A DNA stretch of 64,000 bases from SPDF01 sp963699825 (GTDB lineage: Bacteria; Gemmatimonadota; Gemmatimonadetes; Gemmatimonadales; GWC2-71-9): NCBI GenBank assembly GCA_963699825.1, contig CAVOVI010000010.1, forward strand, positions 1 through 64,000, given 5' to 3'. A program made the position numbers and the translations under genes. The notes under the pieces were generated by a model. That model was not told where the DNA came from and did not search any database. It was given only the letters and a program-made list of their open reading frames with translations. This document shows, in pieces, positions 48,175 to 57,459 of the stretch; position 1 is the first letter of the stretch, and each line of letters begins with the position of its first letter.

Positions 48175-49149
48175 GGTGACCTATCTCGAGGCGATCCGCC
48201 AGGGGATGCAGGAGGAGATGCGCGCGCGACGAGAACGTCTTCATTCTCGGCGAGGACATCGGGGCGTACGGCGGCGCGTTCAAGGTGACGGACGGGTTCC
48301 TCGCGCGAGTTCGGGGAGCGGCGGGTCATCGACACGCCGATCGCCGAGGCGGCCATCGTCGGTGCGGCGGCGGGCGCGGCCCACATGGGGCTGCGGCCGG
48401 TGGCGGAGATGCAGTTCATCGACTTCATCTCCTGCGCCTACGACATGCTCACCAACTACGTGGCGACGGCGCGGTACCGGGCCGGGCTGCCCACACCGAT
48501 GGTGGTCCGCGGCCCCTCCGGCGGCTACGTCCGGGGCGGCCCGTTCCATTCGCAGAATCCCGAGGCGGCGTTCCTGCACACGCCGGGGCTCAAGATCGTC
48601 TGCCCCGCCACGGCGCGGGACGCGAAGGGGCTGATCAAGAGCGCCATCCGCGACGACGATCCGGTGCTGTATTTCGAGCACAAGTTCCTGTACCGCCGCA
48701 TCAAGGAACAGCTCCCTGAGGGGGAGGAGATCCTCACCCCGATCGGGAAGGCGCGTGTGGCCCGCGAGGGCAAGGACCTGACGATCATCACCTGGTCGGC
48801 GATGGTGTATAAGGCGCTGGAGGCGGCGGAGCGGCTGGAGAAGGAGGACGGGCTGCAGGTCGAGGTGCTCGATCTCCGGACCCTGCTGCCGATGGACGAC
48901 GAGGCGATCATGGCCTCGGTCCGGAAGACCAACCGGGTGCTGATCGCGCACGAGGACACGCGCACCGGCGGCGTGGCCGGCGAAATCACCGCACGGATCA
49001 ACGACCAGGCGTTCGAGTGGCTCGACGCTCCGGTGAAGCGCGTGACGGCGCACGACGTGCCGCTGCCCTACGCGCCGACGCTCGAAGACTTTGTGCTGCC
49101 GCAGACGGACGACTTGGTGCTCGCCGCCCGCTGGCTGGCCGCTTACTAG
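48167..49149 (+). CDS. 2-oxoacid dehydrogenase E1 component, beta subunit
   Basis: 327 codons after two net +1 shifts (about 48228 and 48303). Family blocks: VFILGEDIGAYGGAFKVT, RRVIDTPIAEAAIVGAAAGAA, MQFIDFISCAYDMLTN, VVRGPSGGYVRGGPFHSQ and HEDTRTGGVAGEI. Forms the alpha2beta2 E1 with the preceding gene. ATG lies within the E1-alpha 3' end. Confidence 0.93.
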
Positions 49150-49167
49150 GAATTGGGAGAGGTTCGC

Positions 49168-50540
49168 ATGGCGAAGATCGACGTGATCATGCCCCAGATG
49201 GGTGAGTCCATCGCCGAGGGGACGCTGTCGAGGTGGATGAAGAAGGTCGGCGACGCCGTCAAGCGCGACGAGCCGATCTTCGAGATCTCCACCGACAAGG
49301 TCGACGCGGAAATTCCCGCGCCCCAGGCCGGCGTCCTCGTCGAGATCCTGGTCCAGGAAGGGGAGACGGTCGCGGTCCAGACCGTCGTCGCGCGGCTCGA
49401 GACCGACGCCAGCGCCGCCGCGGCCGCTCCAGCCGCGGCACGCTCCGGCGCCCGCCCCCGCAGCTGCCGCTGCCCCGCAGCCCGCAGCCGCGCGGCCCAA
49501 GCCAGCCGCCGCGGCTGTTCCGGCCTCCCCGCCGCCCAGCCCCGCTGCCCCGCCTCGCGGCACAGCACCGGACCCGAAACAGCGGACGAGCGGTCTGCGC
49601 CGCAAGAGCACCCCCCTGGTCCGCAAGATGGCCGCCGAGCACAACCTCGACATCAGCGCCATTGCGGGGAGCGGCCACGCCGGTCGCGTCACCAAGAGTG
49701 ACGTGCTTTCGTACCTCGAATCGCCGCCGGCCGCCCTGGCTACGCCGGCCGCCCTGCCGCCCAGCCAACCTGCCTCGCCGGCTCGCGGTGCGAGCCGACT
49801 CATCGAAGTTCCCTCGCCGGTCGTCGAGCCGTGGGAAGGGGATCGCGTCGAGCCGTGGAGCAAGATCCGCAAGCTCACCGCCGACCACATGATCATGTCG
49901 CGCCGGGTGTCGGCGCACGTGAACAGCCTCTTCGAGATCGACTTCACCCGCGTGGCGCAGGTGCGCGCCGCCCGCAAGAAGGAATATGCCGAGCGGGGCG
50001 TGAACCTGACCTTCCTCGCCTTCATCGTGAAGGCGGTCGCCGACACCATCCGGAAACACCCGGTGGTCAACGCCGCCGTCATGGGCGACGCCACGGTCTT
50101 CCGTCGCGATATCAACATCGGCATCGCGGTCGCGCTCGACTGGGGACTCATCGTCCCGGTCATCAAGCGCGCCGACGAGCTCTCGCTCCTCGGCGTGGCG
50201 CGGGCCATCAACGACCTCGGCGAGCGCGCGCGGGCCAAGAAGCTCACCCCGGACGAAGTGCAGCGGGGGACGTTCACCATCACCAACCCCGGTGGCTTCG
50301 GCTCCTTTGCCGGCACGCCGATCATCAACCAGCCGCAGGTGGCCATCCTCGGCATCGGGGCCATCGAGAAGCGGCCGCATGTCGTGACGGCGCCCGACGG
50401 CACCGACTGCGCTCGCCATCCGGACGAAGGGGATGTTCACCATGGCGTACGACCATCGGATCGTCGATGGGGCCGACGCGGACCGGTTCCTGGCTGACCT
50501 GAAGACCACCCTGCAGGACTTCCCCGACACCGGCGCCTGA
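49168..50540 (+). CDS. 2-oxoacid dehydrogenase E2 component (dihydrolipoyl acyltransferase)
   Basis: One N-terminal lipoyl domain with the lipoylated Lys in FEISTDKVDAEIPAP (near residue 43), and a long Ala/Pro linker. A peripheral-subunit-binding domain follows (RKMAAEHNLDISAIAGSG), then the acyltransferase core ending in AYDHRIVDGADADRFL with the catalytic His and Asp. About 457 residues after net +1 shifts near 49440 and 50411. Substrate (pyruvate versus branched-chain 2-oxoacids) is not decided. Confidence 0.92.
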
Positions 50541-50543
50541 TCG

Positions 50544-50843
50544 GTGGCCCGGGCTCTGGCGGTCGCCCGGGTGAGCGTGCCGACGGCGGGGGAAGGAGAG
50601 TACCTCGCCCTGGTCGGAAGGCTCGCGGCGCTCCTGCAGGCGCGCGGCCAGCATCTCTGGGTCTTTCGGCATCCCGATCGGCCCGGGGTATTCCTGGAGT
50701 TTCGGGAGTCGGCCGACGCGGCGGCGCACGTGGCGGTTGCCCCGACGGCGGAGGAGGCCGTCCTGGTGCGCTCCCTGCGAGGGGTCGCGTCCTACGACGC
50801 GGACGCCGACGATCTCTGGCTCGAAGTCTCTCTGGAAGGCTGA
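50544..50843 (+). CDS. Small protein, possible dimeric ferredoxin-like fold
   Basis: 99 residues, GTG start 4 bases after the E2 stop. VARVSVPTAGEGEYLALVGRL and WVFRHPDRPGVFLEFRESAD suggest an antibiotic-biosynthesis-monooxygenase-like fold, but no catalytic pattern is evident. Probably in the dehydrogenase operon. Function unknown. Confidence 0.55.
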   Translation: MARALAVARVSVPTAGEGEYLALVGRLAALLQARGQHLWVFRHPDRPGVFLEFRESADAAAHVAVAPTAEEAVLVRSLRGVASYDADADDLWLEVSLEG

Positions 50844-50850
50844 GGCCCCT

Positions 50851-51117
50851 ATGCCGGCACGGACCATCGATGTAGACGGCACGACCTGGAAGGTGACGCC
50901 GAGCGGCCGTGTCACCCAGTTCGTGCGCGACGAATTCACCATGCTCTTCACCAAGGGCACCGGTCCCGACCGCGAGGAGCGCGTGGCGAAGTACGCCCCC
51001 CTCGGCGCACGGAGCCGCGAGCTCTCACTCTCCGAACTGACTGAGCGGCAGCTCCGGGAGCTCTTCGCGCGGTCGCAGCCCTCCTGGACTTCGCCTGACA
51101 CGGGATATCGGCGCTGA
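50851..51117 (+). CDS. Small conserved protein, unknown
   Basis: 88 residues: RTIDVDGTTWKVTPSGRVTQF, FTMLFTKGTG, REERVAKYAPLGARSRELSL, then SELTERQLRELFARSQPSW. Sequence regularity, an ATG 7 bases after the previous stop and the CTGA overlap with the next gene support a real gene. No function recognised. Confidence 0.6.
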   Translation: MPARTIDVDGTTWKVTPSGRVTQFVRDEFTMLFTKGTGPDREERVAKYAPLGARSRELSLSELTERQLRELFARSQPSWTSPDTGYRR

Positions 51118-51958
51118 CTCCTCCTCGCTTCATCGACCTGCACATGCACTCCATCGCTTCGGACGGCGCCCTCTCGCCGACTGAAGTCGTTGCCTGCGCC
51201 AAGTCGGCCGAGCTCACCGCGATCGCCCTGACCGACCACGACTCCGTGGCCGGCGTCGCCGAGGCGGTGACGGCTGGAGACGGCCGCGGGGATCCGGGTC
51301 ATTGCCGGCTGCGAATTCTCCGCCGCGTCCCCGTGGGGGGAGGTGCACATTCTTGGGTACTTCCTGCCGGTGGGTGACGAGACCGTCGAGGCGTTTCTCG
51401 ATCGCTGCCGCGCCGATCGGCGTCGCCGGGCCGAGGTGATGTGCGGGCGGCTGCAGGAGATGGGAATTGGCGTCACCTTTGACGCGGTGCTGGAAGAGGC
51501 CGCCGGGGGCGCCGTCGGGCGGCCGCACGTCGCGCGCGCGGTGGTGCGCGTCGGAGGTGCCGAGGACGTGAACGCGGCCTTCGACCTCTACCTGGGACGG
51601 AACAAGCCGGCCTACGCCGACAAGGTGCTCCCGACGTTCGCGGAGGTGGCGGACCTGGTGCACGCCGCTGGGGGCGTCGTGTCGGCGGCCCACCTCCGCG
51701 ACCGGGCCACCCGGCCCTACCTGGCTCGGCTGAAAGCAGGAGGGGCTCGATGCGGTGGAGGTGCGGCATCCGCGACACCCCGCCGAGACGCGGTCCCGCA
51801 TCGCGGGGCTCGCGACGGCACTCGACCTGGCGCGTACCGGCGGGAGCGACTGGCACGGCGACATCGGGCCGGGCGAAGGGCACGGCTCGCTCGGGTCGCA
51901 GACGGTGCCGGAAGAGTGGCTCGAGCGCCTCGAGTCGAGGCGACCCACGCCCAAGTGA
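51114..51958 (+). CDS. PHP-domain phosphoesterase
   Basis: Polymerase-and-histidinol-phosphatase fold: metal motif FIDLHMHSIASDG (HxH), LTDHDSVAG, GCEFSA and HILGYFLP, then GGVVSAAHLRDRATRP, VEVRHP and GSDWHGD. It resembles 3',5'-nucleoside bisphosphate phosphatases of the TrpH/RNase AM type. The first ATG (51144) lies inside the HxH motif, so translation must begin earlier. The only candidate is CTG 51114, overlapping the previous stop as CTGA. Net +1 shifts near 51275 and 51745; about 281 codons. Confidence 0.82.
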
Positions 51959-51969
51959 CGGACGCTGAC

Positions 51970-52698
51970 ATGGCGACTGGCTGGAATTTTGAAGGCAAGG
52001 TGGTGCTGGTGACCGGCGTGGCGCGGGTCGGCCAGATCGGGCATGCCGTGGCGCACGCGTTCGGCCGCGCCGGCGCGAAGCTCGTGGTCTGCGATCGGAA
52101 CGCGGTGGAGGCGTCGGCTCGGGCGAAGGAGTTCGAGGCCGAGGGGATCGAGGCTCGGCCCAGCGCGGGCGACCTGACCGAGCCGGACATCGCGCGGCTG
52201 GCGGTCGAAACGGCCATCCGGCATTTCGGCCGGCTCGATGTGGTTGTGAACGTGGCGGGCGGGCTGACGACCTACGGGCCGATCGAGGAGACGAGTGTGG
52301 CGGACTTCGATCGGGAAGTCGCCATCAACCTGAAGACGACCTTCCTGGTGTCGCAGGCCGCCATCGGCGCCTTGGCGGCGTCCAGCGGCGTCATCGTCAA
52401 CTTCGCCTCCGTGGCCTACTTCCGTCCGCAGAACCAGATGGCGGTCTATGCCGCCGCCAAGTCGGCGGTCGGCGCGTTCACCGGGAGTCTCGCGCTCGAA
52501 GTGCGCGACCGCGGCGTCCGGGTGAACGCCGTGGCGCCAGGGATGGTGCGGACCGGCGACAATGTCTCCGCCGTCGGGGACGACAAGGTCCGGTGGGTCG
52601 AGATGGAGCAGATCACCGATGGAGTTCTCTTCCTCGCGAGCGACGCGGCCGACGCCATCACCGGGCACGTCCTCCCCATCACCAACGGCGCGGCGTAG
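51970..52698 (+). CDS. Short-chain dehydrogenase/reductase
   Basis: 242 residues, classical SDR. Cofactor motif TGVARVGQIG, NVAGG after the fourth strand, the catalytic Ser in NFASVAY and the YxxxK motif YAAAKSA are present. It ends in GHVLPITNGAA. The Asp after the second strand (VVCDRN) suggests NAD preference. Frame intact. Substrate unknown. Confidence 0.9.
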   Translation: MATGWNFEGKVVLVTGVARVGQIGHAVAHAFGRAGAKLVVCDRNAVEASARAKEFEAEGIEARPSAGDLTEPDIARLAVETAIRHFGRLDVVVNVAGGLTTYGPIEETSVADFDREVAINLKTTFLVSQAAIGALAASSGVIVNFASVAYFRPQNQMAVYAAAKSAVGAFTGSLALEVRDRGVRVNAVAPGMVRTGDNVSAVGDDKVRWVEMEQITDGVLFLASDAADAITGHVLPITNGAA

Positions 52699-52707
52699 GG
52701 CGCTGCC

Positions 52708-53672
52708 ATGGCGCGCCCCTCCTCGCTGCGCCGCTCGCCGTCCATGAGTTCGTCATCGTGGGCGGCGGCTGCTACGGCACCTTCTACGCGCGCCAGCTCG
52801 AGCGCGCCAGGGCGCGCGGTGTCCTCACCTATGAGCGGGTGCTGGTGGTGGACCGGGACGCGCATTGCCAGGTGACGCGGGACCTGGCACCGAGTCCCGA
52901 CCGGGAACTGGTGGTGCAGGGGTGGGATGAGTTCTTCGACGAGTATCTCGACGGCCGCATGCCGTCACCCCCGCGAACGCGGGGGTCCAGCGTCGCCCCG
53001 GAGCTCGCGGCTGAAGCCGCGGCTCGGCTGATGTCGCTAAAGCGACGTGACGACCTGGAATCCGTGCCGATTCGTCACCCCGGCGAAAGCCGGGGTCCAG
53101 GGTCTCTCACGCAGGCCCGCAGCCAAGCGGCTCCGCCTCGCGAACCCCTCACCCCCTCACCCCCTCTCCCTCCGGGAGAGGGGGGGCGCCCCTCCTACGT
53201 CGTCCCGTCCCCACTCATGCCCCACCTGATGTTCGATTGGTTGCGCCGCCTTGCCATGAATACCTGGCCCGACCGCTCGATCACCCAGCAGCCCCTCACC
53301 GACCCGGTCGGGACCCCCTACGACACCCTCGCGCCCGATGGCACCCGGTATGTCTCCTGGGCCGACTGGCTCTGCCCGACGCACTGCATCGAGCCGGCGA
53401 CCTGCCCGGTCATCCGCGCGCCGAGGATGTGGGAGATGAGTGAGACCGCCAAGTCGGTGGTGGAACGGCTGTCGCCGGCGGGTGAGGTGTTCGGCCCGGC
53501 GCTCTTCGTGACGCGGCACCTCACCGACGGTGTCGGGGCGTTCTCGGTGGACGATGCAGTGGCGGCGGCGGGACTGCTCGCCGAGGCGGGCGCGAGCGGC
53601 CGGCCGTCCTCGCTGCTGATCGGGACGGTGTCGGCATGTCACGGGGCGCTGGGGTTGTTGAGGCTGGCGTAG
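52708..53672 (+). CDS. FAD/NAD(P)-binding-like protein interrupted in frame by repeats
   Basis: N-terminal dinucleotide-binding strand HEFVIVGGGCYGTFYARQLERA, ERVLVVDRDAHCQV and ELVVQGWDEFFDEYL. After a 76-residue insert it continues with YVVPSPLMPHLMFDWL, GTPYDTLAPDGTRYVSWADWLCPTHCIEP and PVIRAPRMWEM, ending LIGTVSACHGALGLLRLA. The Cys-rich WLCPTHCIEPATC may bind a metal or cluster. The insert (52963-53187) consists of R2, R3, R2 and R1 repeats and stays in frame. No good start is seen in the main frame; ATG 52708 with one shift is my best guess. Function unknown. Confidence 0.6.
52963..53187 (+). repeat. Composite repeat array inside a coding sequence (R2, R3, R2, R1)
   Basis: R2 (52963-52990), R3 in inverted orientation (53001-53048), R2 (53075-53101) and R1 inverted (53144-53187). 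The reading frame stays open through all of them and translates to low-complexity Pro/Arg/Gly-rich sequence. Confidence 0.85.
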
Positions 53673-53775
53673 GCCAACCGCTCGCGCTCGTACTCCGCCG
53701 GCCGTGGCGGGGCACAATCTGGTGGGATATACTTCAAAAACCCTGTTCGACCCCCTCCTCACGCGGCGGGACTCC

Positions 53776-54226
53776 ATGGACCTCCAGTGGTGGCATTGGC
53801 TCGTGTTCGGTCTCTTCCTCGTCGTCGTGGAACTGGCTGCCGCCGGTGGCTTCTACGTCATCTTCTTCGGCATCTCGGCCATCCTGGTCGGCCTGCTCGC
53901 CAGCGTGGGCGCGGCCGACTCGATCGGCGTCCAGCTCATCCTCTTTTCCGTGCTTCTCCGTCGTTTCGCTGCTGCTCTTCCGGGACAGCCTGGTGAAGCG
54001 GTTCCAGGGCGACCCGCAGTCGCCGCAGATTGACCAGCTTGTCGGCGAGATCGCCATCGTCACCGAGGATCTGAATCCCGGCGGCGTCGGCAAGGTGGAG
54101 CTGCGGGGAACGAATTGGTCGGCCCGCGCCAGCACGGGGGCCTTGTTGCCCCGCGGGACCCGCTGTCGCGTGACCAGCGTTGATGGTCTCACCCTTTCCG
54201 TTGAGCCCGAAGGAGCAGGTCAATGA
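53776..54226 (+). CDS. nfeD: NfeD-family membrane protein
   Basis: Two to three N-terminal helices (WWHWLVFGLFLVVVELAAAG, FYVIFFGISAILVGLLASVG) and a C-terminal OB-fold (LVGEIAIVTEDLNPGGVGKVELRGTNWSARAS). One net +1 shift near 53950. About 149 residues, the short NfeD type. Its stop overlaps the SPFH gene (ATGA), the classical NfeD-stomatin pair involved in membrane microdomain or protein quality control. Confidence 0.85.
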
Positions 54227-55137
54227 GCCCCATTGTGATTGTCGCGGCGTTCCTTGGCGTCGTGATCGTGATGGTCATCGCGAAGACGGCGGTGGTCGTG
54301 CCGCAGCAGAGCGCCTTCGTGGTGGAGCGCCTGGGCCGGTTTGCCGGTGTGCTGCAGGCCGGGTTCCACGTCCTCATCCCGTTCGTGGACGTGATCCGGT
54401 ACCGGCACTCGCTCAAGGAGGGGGCCTACGATATTCCGGAGCAGGTGTGCATTACCCGAGACAACGTGCAGGTGGGCGTGGACGGGGTCCTGTACATCAA
54501 GGTGCTGAATCCTGAGCGGGCGTCGTACGGGATCGACGACCACATCTTTGCCATCACGCAGCTGGCCCAGACCACGCTTCGCAGCGAAATCGGCAAGATC
54601 GACCTCGACAAGACCTTCGAAGAGCGGATGAACATCAACAGCGCCGTGGTCGCGGAGCTGGACAAGGCCTCCGATCCGTGGGGCGTGAAGGTGCTCCGGT
54701 ACGAGATCAAGAACATCAATCCGCCGCACGACATCCTCGCCGCGATGGAGAAGCAGATGCGCGCGGAGCGGGAGAAGCGCGCGGTGATCCTGACCTCCGA
54801 AGGCCAGCGGGACGCGGCGATCAACGTCGCCGAAGGCAACAAGCAGCAGGTGATCAAGGCGTCCGAGGCCAACCGGCAGCAGCAGATCAACGAGGCCGAG
54901 GGCGAGGCGGAGGCCATCCTGGCGGTGGCGAAGGCGACCGCCGAGGGAATTCGCATGGTGGCGGAAGCGATCCACAAGCCGGGGGGCATGGAGGCCACCC
55001 AGCTGCGCGTGGCCGAGAACTACCTCATCCAGTTCGGCGCGCTGGCGCAGAAGACCAACACGATGATCCTGCCGGCCAACGTGAGCGACGTGGCGTCGAT
55101 GGTGGCCACGGCGATGAAGGTGTTCAAGCAGGCGTAG
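54223..55137 (+). CDS. SPFH/Band 7 protein (stomatin/QmcA type)
   Basis: 304 residues: N-terminal membrane helix, Band 7 domain (VPQQSAFVVERLGRFAGVL, GVDGVLYIKVLNPERASYG, TLRSEIGKIDLDKTFEER), then an Ala/Glu-rich coiled coil (QQQINEAEGEAEAILAVA). Frame intact. Partner of the upstream NfeD; forms membrane-associated oligomers. Confidence 0.92.
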   Translation: MSPIVIVAAFLGVVIVMVIAKTAVVVPQQSAFVVERLGRFAGVLQAGFHVLIPFVDVIRYRHSLKEGAYDIPEQVCITRDNVQVGVDGVLYIKVLNPERASYGIDDHIFAITQLAQTTLRSEIGKIDLDKTFEERMNINSAVVAELDKASDPWGVKVLRYEIKNINPPHDILAAMEKQMRAEREKRAVILTSEGQRDAAINVAEGNKQQVIKASEANRQQQINEAEGEAEAILAVAKATAEGIRMVAEAIHKPGGMEATQLRVAENYLIQFGALAQKTNTMILPANVSDVASMVATAMKVFKQA

Positions 55138-55159
55138 TCCCGGGCGGCCGCGGATGGGC

Positions 55160-55200
55160 ATTGGGGGTCTCCGCAGCAGATGCGCTGGGGAACCCCCAAT
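55160..55200 (+). terminator. Hairpin terminator after nfeD-SPFH
   Basis: ATTGGGGGT (55160-55168) pairs perfectly with ACCCCCAAT (55192-55200), with a 23-base loop, followed by TGTTCTATATTT. The loop is long and the U-tract interrupted, so it is a probable but not certain terminator. Confidence 0.5.
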
Positions 55201-55289
55201 TGTTCTATATTTGAGCGTCGACGGCCCCGCTGCCCCGCTGCCCCGCCAGCCCAGCGGCACTTGCTCATCACCCTTGACCTGGCCTCCCC

Positions 55290-56238
55290 ATGTCCCGTTC
55301 CACCCACGATGTGATCATCATCGGCGCCGGTCCCGCCGGCATGTGTGCCGGCATGTACGCCGGCCGCGGCATGCTCGACGCCGTCGTCCTCGAGCGCGGC
55401 ATCCCCGGCGGGGAGTTGCTCAACACCGACCTGATCGAGGACTACCCCGGCTTCGCCACCATCAAGGGCAAGGAACTGGCGCGCCTGATGGCGGAGCATG
55501 CCGAGAAGTTCGGTGCCAAGATCATCCAGGAAAACGTCGACACCGTCGCCCGCCGCGAGGACGGGATCTTCGAAGTCGCCTGCAGCAGCGGCAACACCTT
55601 CGAGGCCCCCGCCGTCATCCTGACCGCCGGCGGCACCCCGACCAAGCTCGGCGTGCCCGGGGAGCTCGAGTATGCGGGGCAGGGGGTCTCCTACTGCGCG
55701 GTCTGCGACGGGGCCTTTTTCAAGGGGCAGACCATTGCGGTCGTGGGCGGTGGCGACGCCGCCGTCGAGGAGGCCGCCTACCTGACCCGCTACGCGGAGA
55801 AGGTGTACGTGATCCACCGGCGCGACGAGTTCCGCGCGTCGAAGCTCCTCCAGGAGCGGCTCTTCGCGAATCCGAAAATCGAGGTCATCTGGAACAAGGT
55901 GGTCACCGAGTTGACCGGCGACCACACCGGCCTCCAGTCGCTGTCCCTCAAGGACACGGTGAGCGGTGCCACCTCCGCGCTTGCCGGTGACCGGCTGCTT
56001 CATTTTCGTCGGGTTCAAGCCCAACACCGGGCTCGTCACCCAGCATTTCGCCCACGACCCGGCCGGGTACATGATCACCGACGACCGGATGATGACCTCC
56101 ATCCCCGGCCTCTTCGCCGCGGGTGACGTGCGGGTGCAGCTCACGCGCCAGGTCACCACCGCCGTCGGCGACGCGACCACCGCGCTGATCGCCGTCGAGA
56201 AGTTCCTGACCGAACGAAAGGCCGCCGCCGTTGCCTGA
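55290..56238 (+). CDS. trxB: Thioredoxin reductase
   Basis: FAD motif DVIIIGAGPAGMCAGMYAGR, the redox dithiol CAVC (Cys135/Cys138) in GVSYCAVCDGAFF, NADPH motif VVGGGDAAVEEAAYL with HRRDEFRAS, and the C-terminal FAD block GLFAAGDVR. About 316 residues. A net +1 shift near 55977 precedes GCFIFVGFKPNTGL. It reduces thioredoxin with NADPH in the cytoplasm. Stop overlaps the next TTG start. Confidence 0.93.
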
Positions 56239-56878
56239 TCCGGTCGTCGTCTCCATCCCCAACGGGCAGTTCATGCAGAACTGCTACCTGGTCGGCAATC
56301 CCGCCACCGGCACGGCGGCGATGATCGATCCGGGGGAGGAGAGCGAGCGCATCATGGCGGAGGTGGAACGGCGGGGCTGGACGCTCGAGGCGATCTGGCT
56401 GACCCACGGCCACATCGACCACATCATGGGCGTCCGGGACGTGATCGAACGCTGGCCGGTGCCGATCTGGCTGCACCCGCTCGATCGCCCCCTCTACGAC
56501 AACCTGGCCCCGCAGGCGCAGATGTTCGGCCTGCGCTGCCTCCCGGCGCCGCCGCCGACCGACGAGATCGTCCCCGGCGAGCCGCTGACCCTCGGCGACA
56601 TCCGCTTCGATGTGCGATTTGCACCGGGGCACTCCCCAGGCAGCGTGGCCCTGGTCGGCTACGGTCGGGTATTCGGCGGCGACGTGCTCTTCAACGGTTC
56701 CATCGGCCGCACCGATCTCCCCGGCGGAGACACGGCGACGCTCTTCGCCTCGATCGAACGCGAATTCCTGACCCTGCCCGACAGCACCATCGTCCACAGT
56801 GGTCACGGCCCCGACACCACCATCGGCGTGGAGCGGACCACGAATCCCTTCCTGACCGGGGTGTACCGACTTGAGTAG
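56231..56878 (+). CDS. Metallo-beta-lactamase-fold hydrolase, glyoxalase II-like
   Basis: 215 residues: QNCYLVGNPATGTAAMIDPG, the metal motif THGHIDH (HxHxDH), FAPGHSPGSV, GGDVLF and a C-terminal VHSGHGPDTTIG with the last ligand. Typical of short GloB-like thioester hydrolases. The only plausible start is TTG 56231, inside the trxB 3' end. Frame intact. Confidence 0.88.
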   Translation: MPDPVVVSIPNGQFMQNCYLVGNPATGTAAMIDPGEESERIMAEVERRGWTLEAIWLTHGHIDHIMGVRDVIERWPVPIWLHPLDRPLYDNLAPQAQMFGLRCLPAPPPTDEIVPGEPLTLGDIRFDVRFAPGHSPGSVALVGYGRVFGGDVLFNGSIGRTDLPGGDTATLFASIEREFLTLPDSTIVHSGHGPDTTIGVERTTNPFLTGVYRLE

Positions 56879-56892
56879 CCGAGGAACCCATC

Positions 56893-56982
56893 GCCCCCCT
56901 CTCCCGGAGGGAGAGGGGACGGGGGTGAGGGGTTCGATGTCGGGGCAACGAAACCTGGACCCCGGCTTTCGCCGGGGTGACG
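56893..56982 (+). repeat. R1 and R2 repeats before a zinc-ribbon gene
   Basis: R1 (56893-56934) and R2 (56954-56982). R2 lies inside the first codons of the zinc-ribbon peptide. Confidence 0.85.
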
Positions 56983-57095
56983 GAGGAGGCAGCTGCAACC
57001 GCTGCGGCTTCGAGGTCCGGACCCGCGCCATGGGCTGCAAGAATCCCTGTCCCAATTGCGGGACCGTCTATCCCCTCGGCGACTGCTCCGACTAG
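56937..57095 (+). CDS. Small zinc-ribbon protein with repeat-encoded N-terminus
   Basis: 52 residues. The last 35 (CNRCGFEVRTRAMGCKN, then PCPNCGTVYPLGDCSD) hold a CxxC and a CxxxCxxC and are clearly conserved-looking. The first 17 (including NLDPGFRRGDGG) are the translation of an R2 repeat and probably not original. The first start codon upstream of the ribbon is ATG 56937, itself just past R1. The stop overlaps the convergent cupin stop at CTAG. Confidence 0.6.
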   Translation: MSGQRNLDPGFRRGDGGGSCNRCGFEVRTRAMGCKNPCPNCGTVYPLGDCSD

Positions 57096-57406
57096 CGCGA
57101 CATCCCGACCAGCATCACGGAGCGCTCCAGCGCCGCCACGACCCCGTGCGGCACCCCCGCCGGCGCCCACACCAGCGTCCCCGCCTCCGCGTCCACCTCC
57201 TCGGCACCCACCCGCATCCTCGCCTTTCCCTCCAGCACGAGGTAAAATTTATCGGCGCCGTCATGGGCGTGGACCGCCTGCGACTGCCCCGGCTCGAAGC
57301 AGTTGAGGCCGGCGAAGAGGTGCTCGCCCTGCGCCAGGTCCGCCTTGGTGAACTTGGCTTCGGCAAACGCCGTATGTTCCGAAACGTGAGTGAAGTAAGG
57401 GCTCAT
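57092..57406 (-). CDS. Cupin-domain protein
   Basis: About 104 residues: single conserved beta-barrel with the metal-binding HAHDGADKFYLVLEGKARM (HxH and Glu) and APAGVPHGV histidine. Small stand-alone cupins bind metals; the reaction is unknown. I start at ATG 57406 (MSPYFTHVSEHTAF); an ATG at 57436 is also in frame. Divergent from aspA. Confidence 0.85.
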   Translation of the reverse strand: MSPYFTHVSEHTAFAEAKFTKADLAQGEHLFAGLNCFEPGQSQAVHAHDGADKFYLVLEGKARMRVGAEEVDAEAGTLVWAPAGVPHGVVAALERSVMLVGMSR

Positions 57407-57459
57407 TTGGCTTCCTTGTTCTACACCGTGAATCATCTTCCGCTCAACCGGTATCCGTC

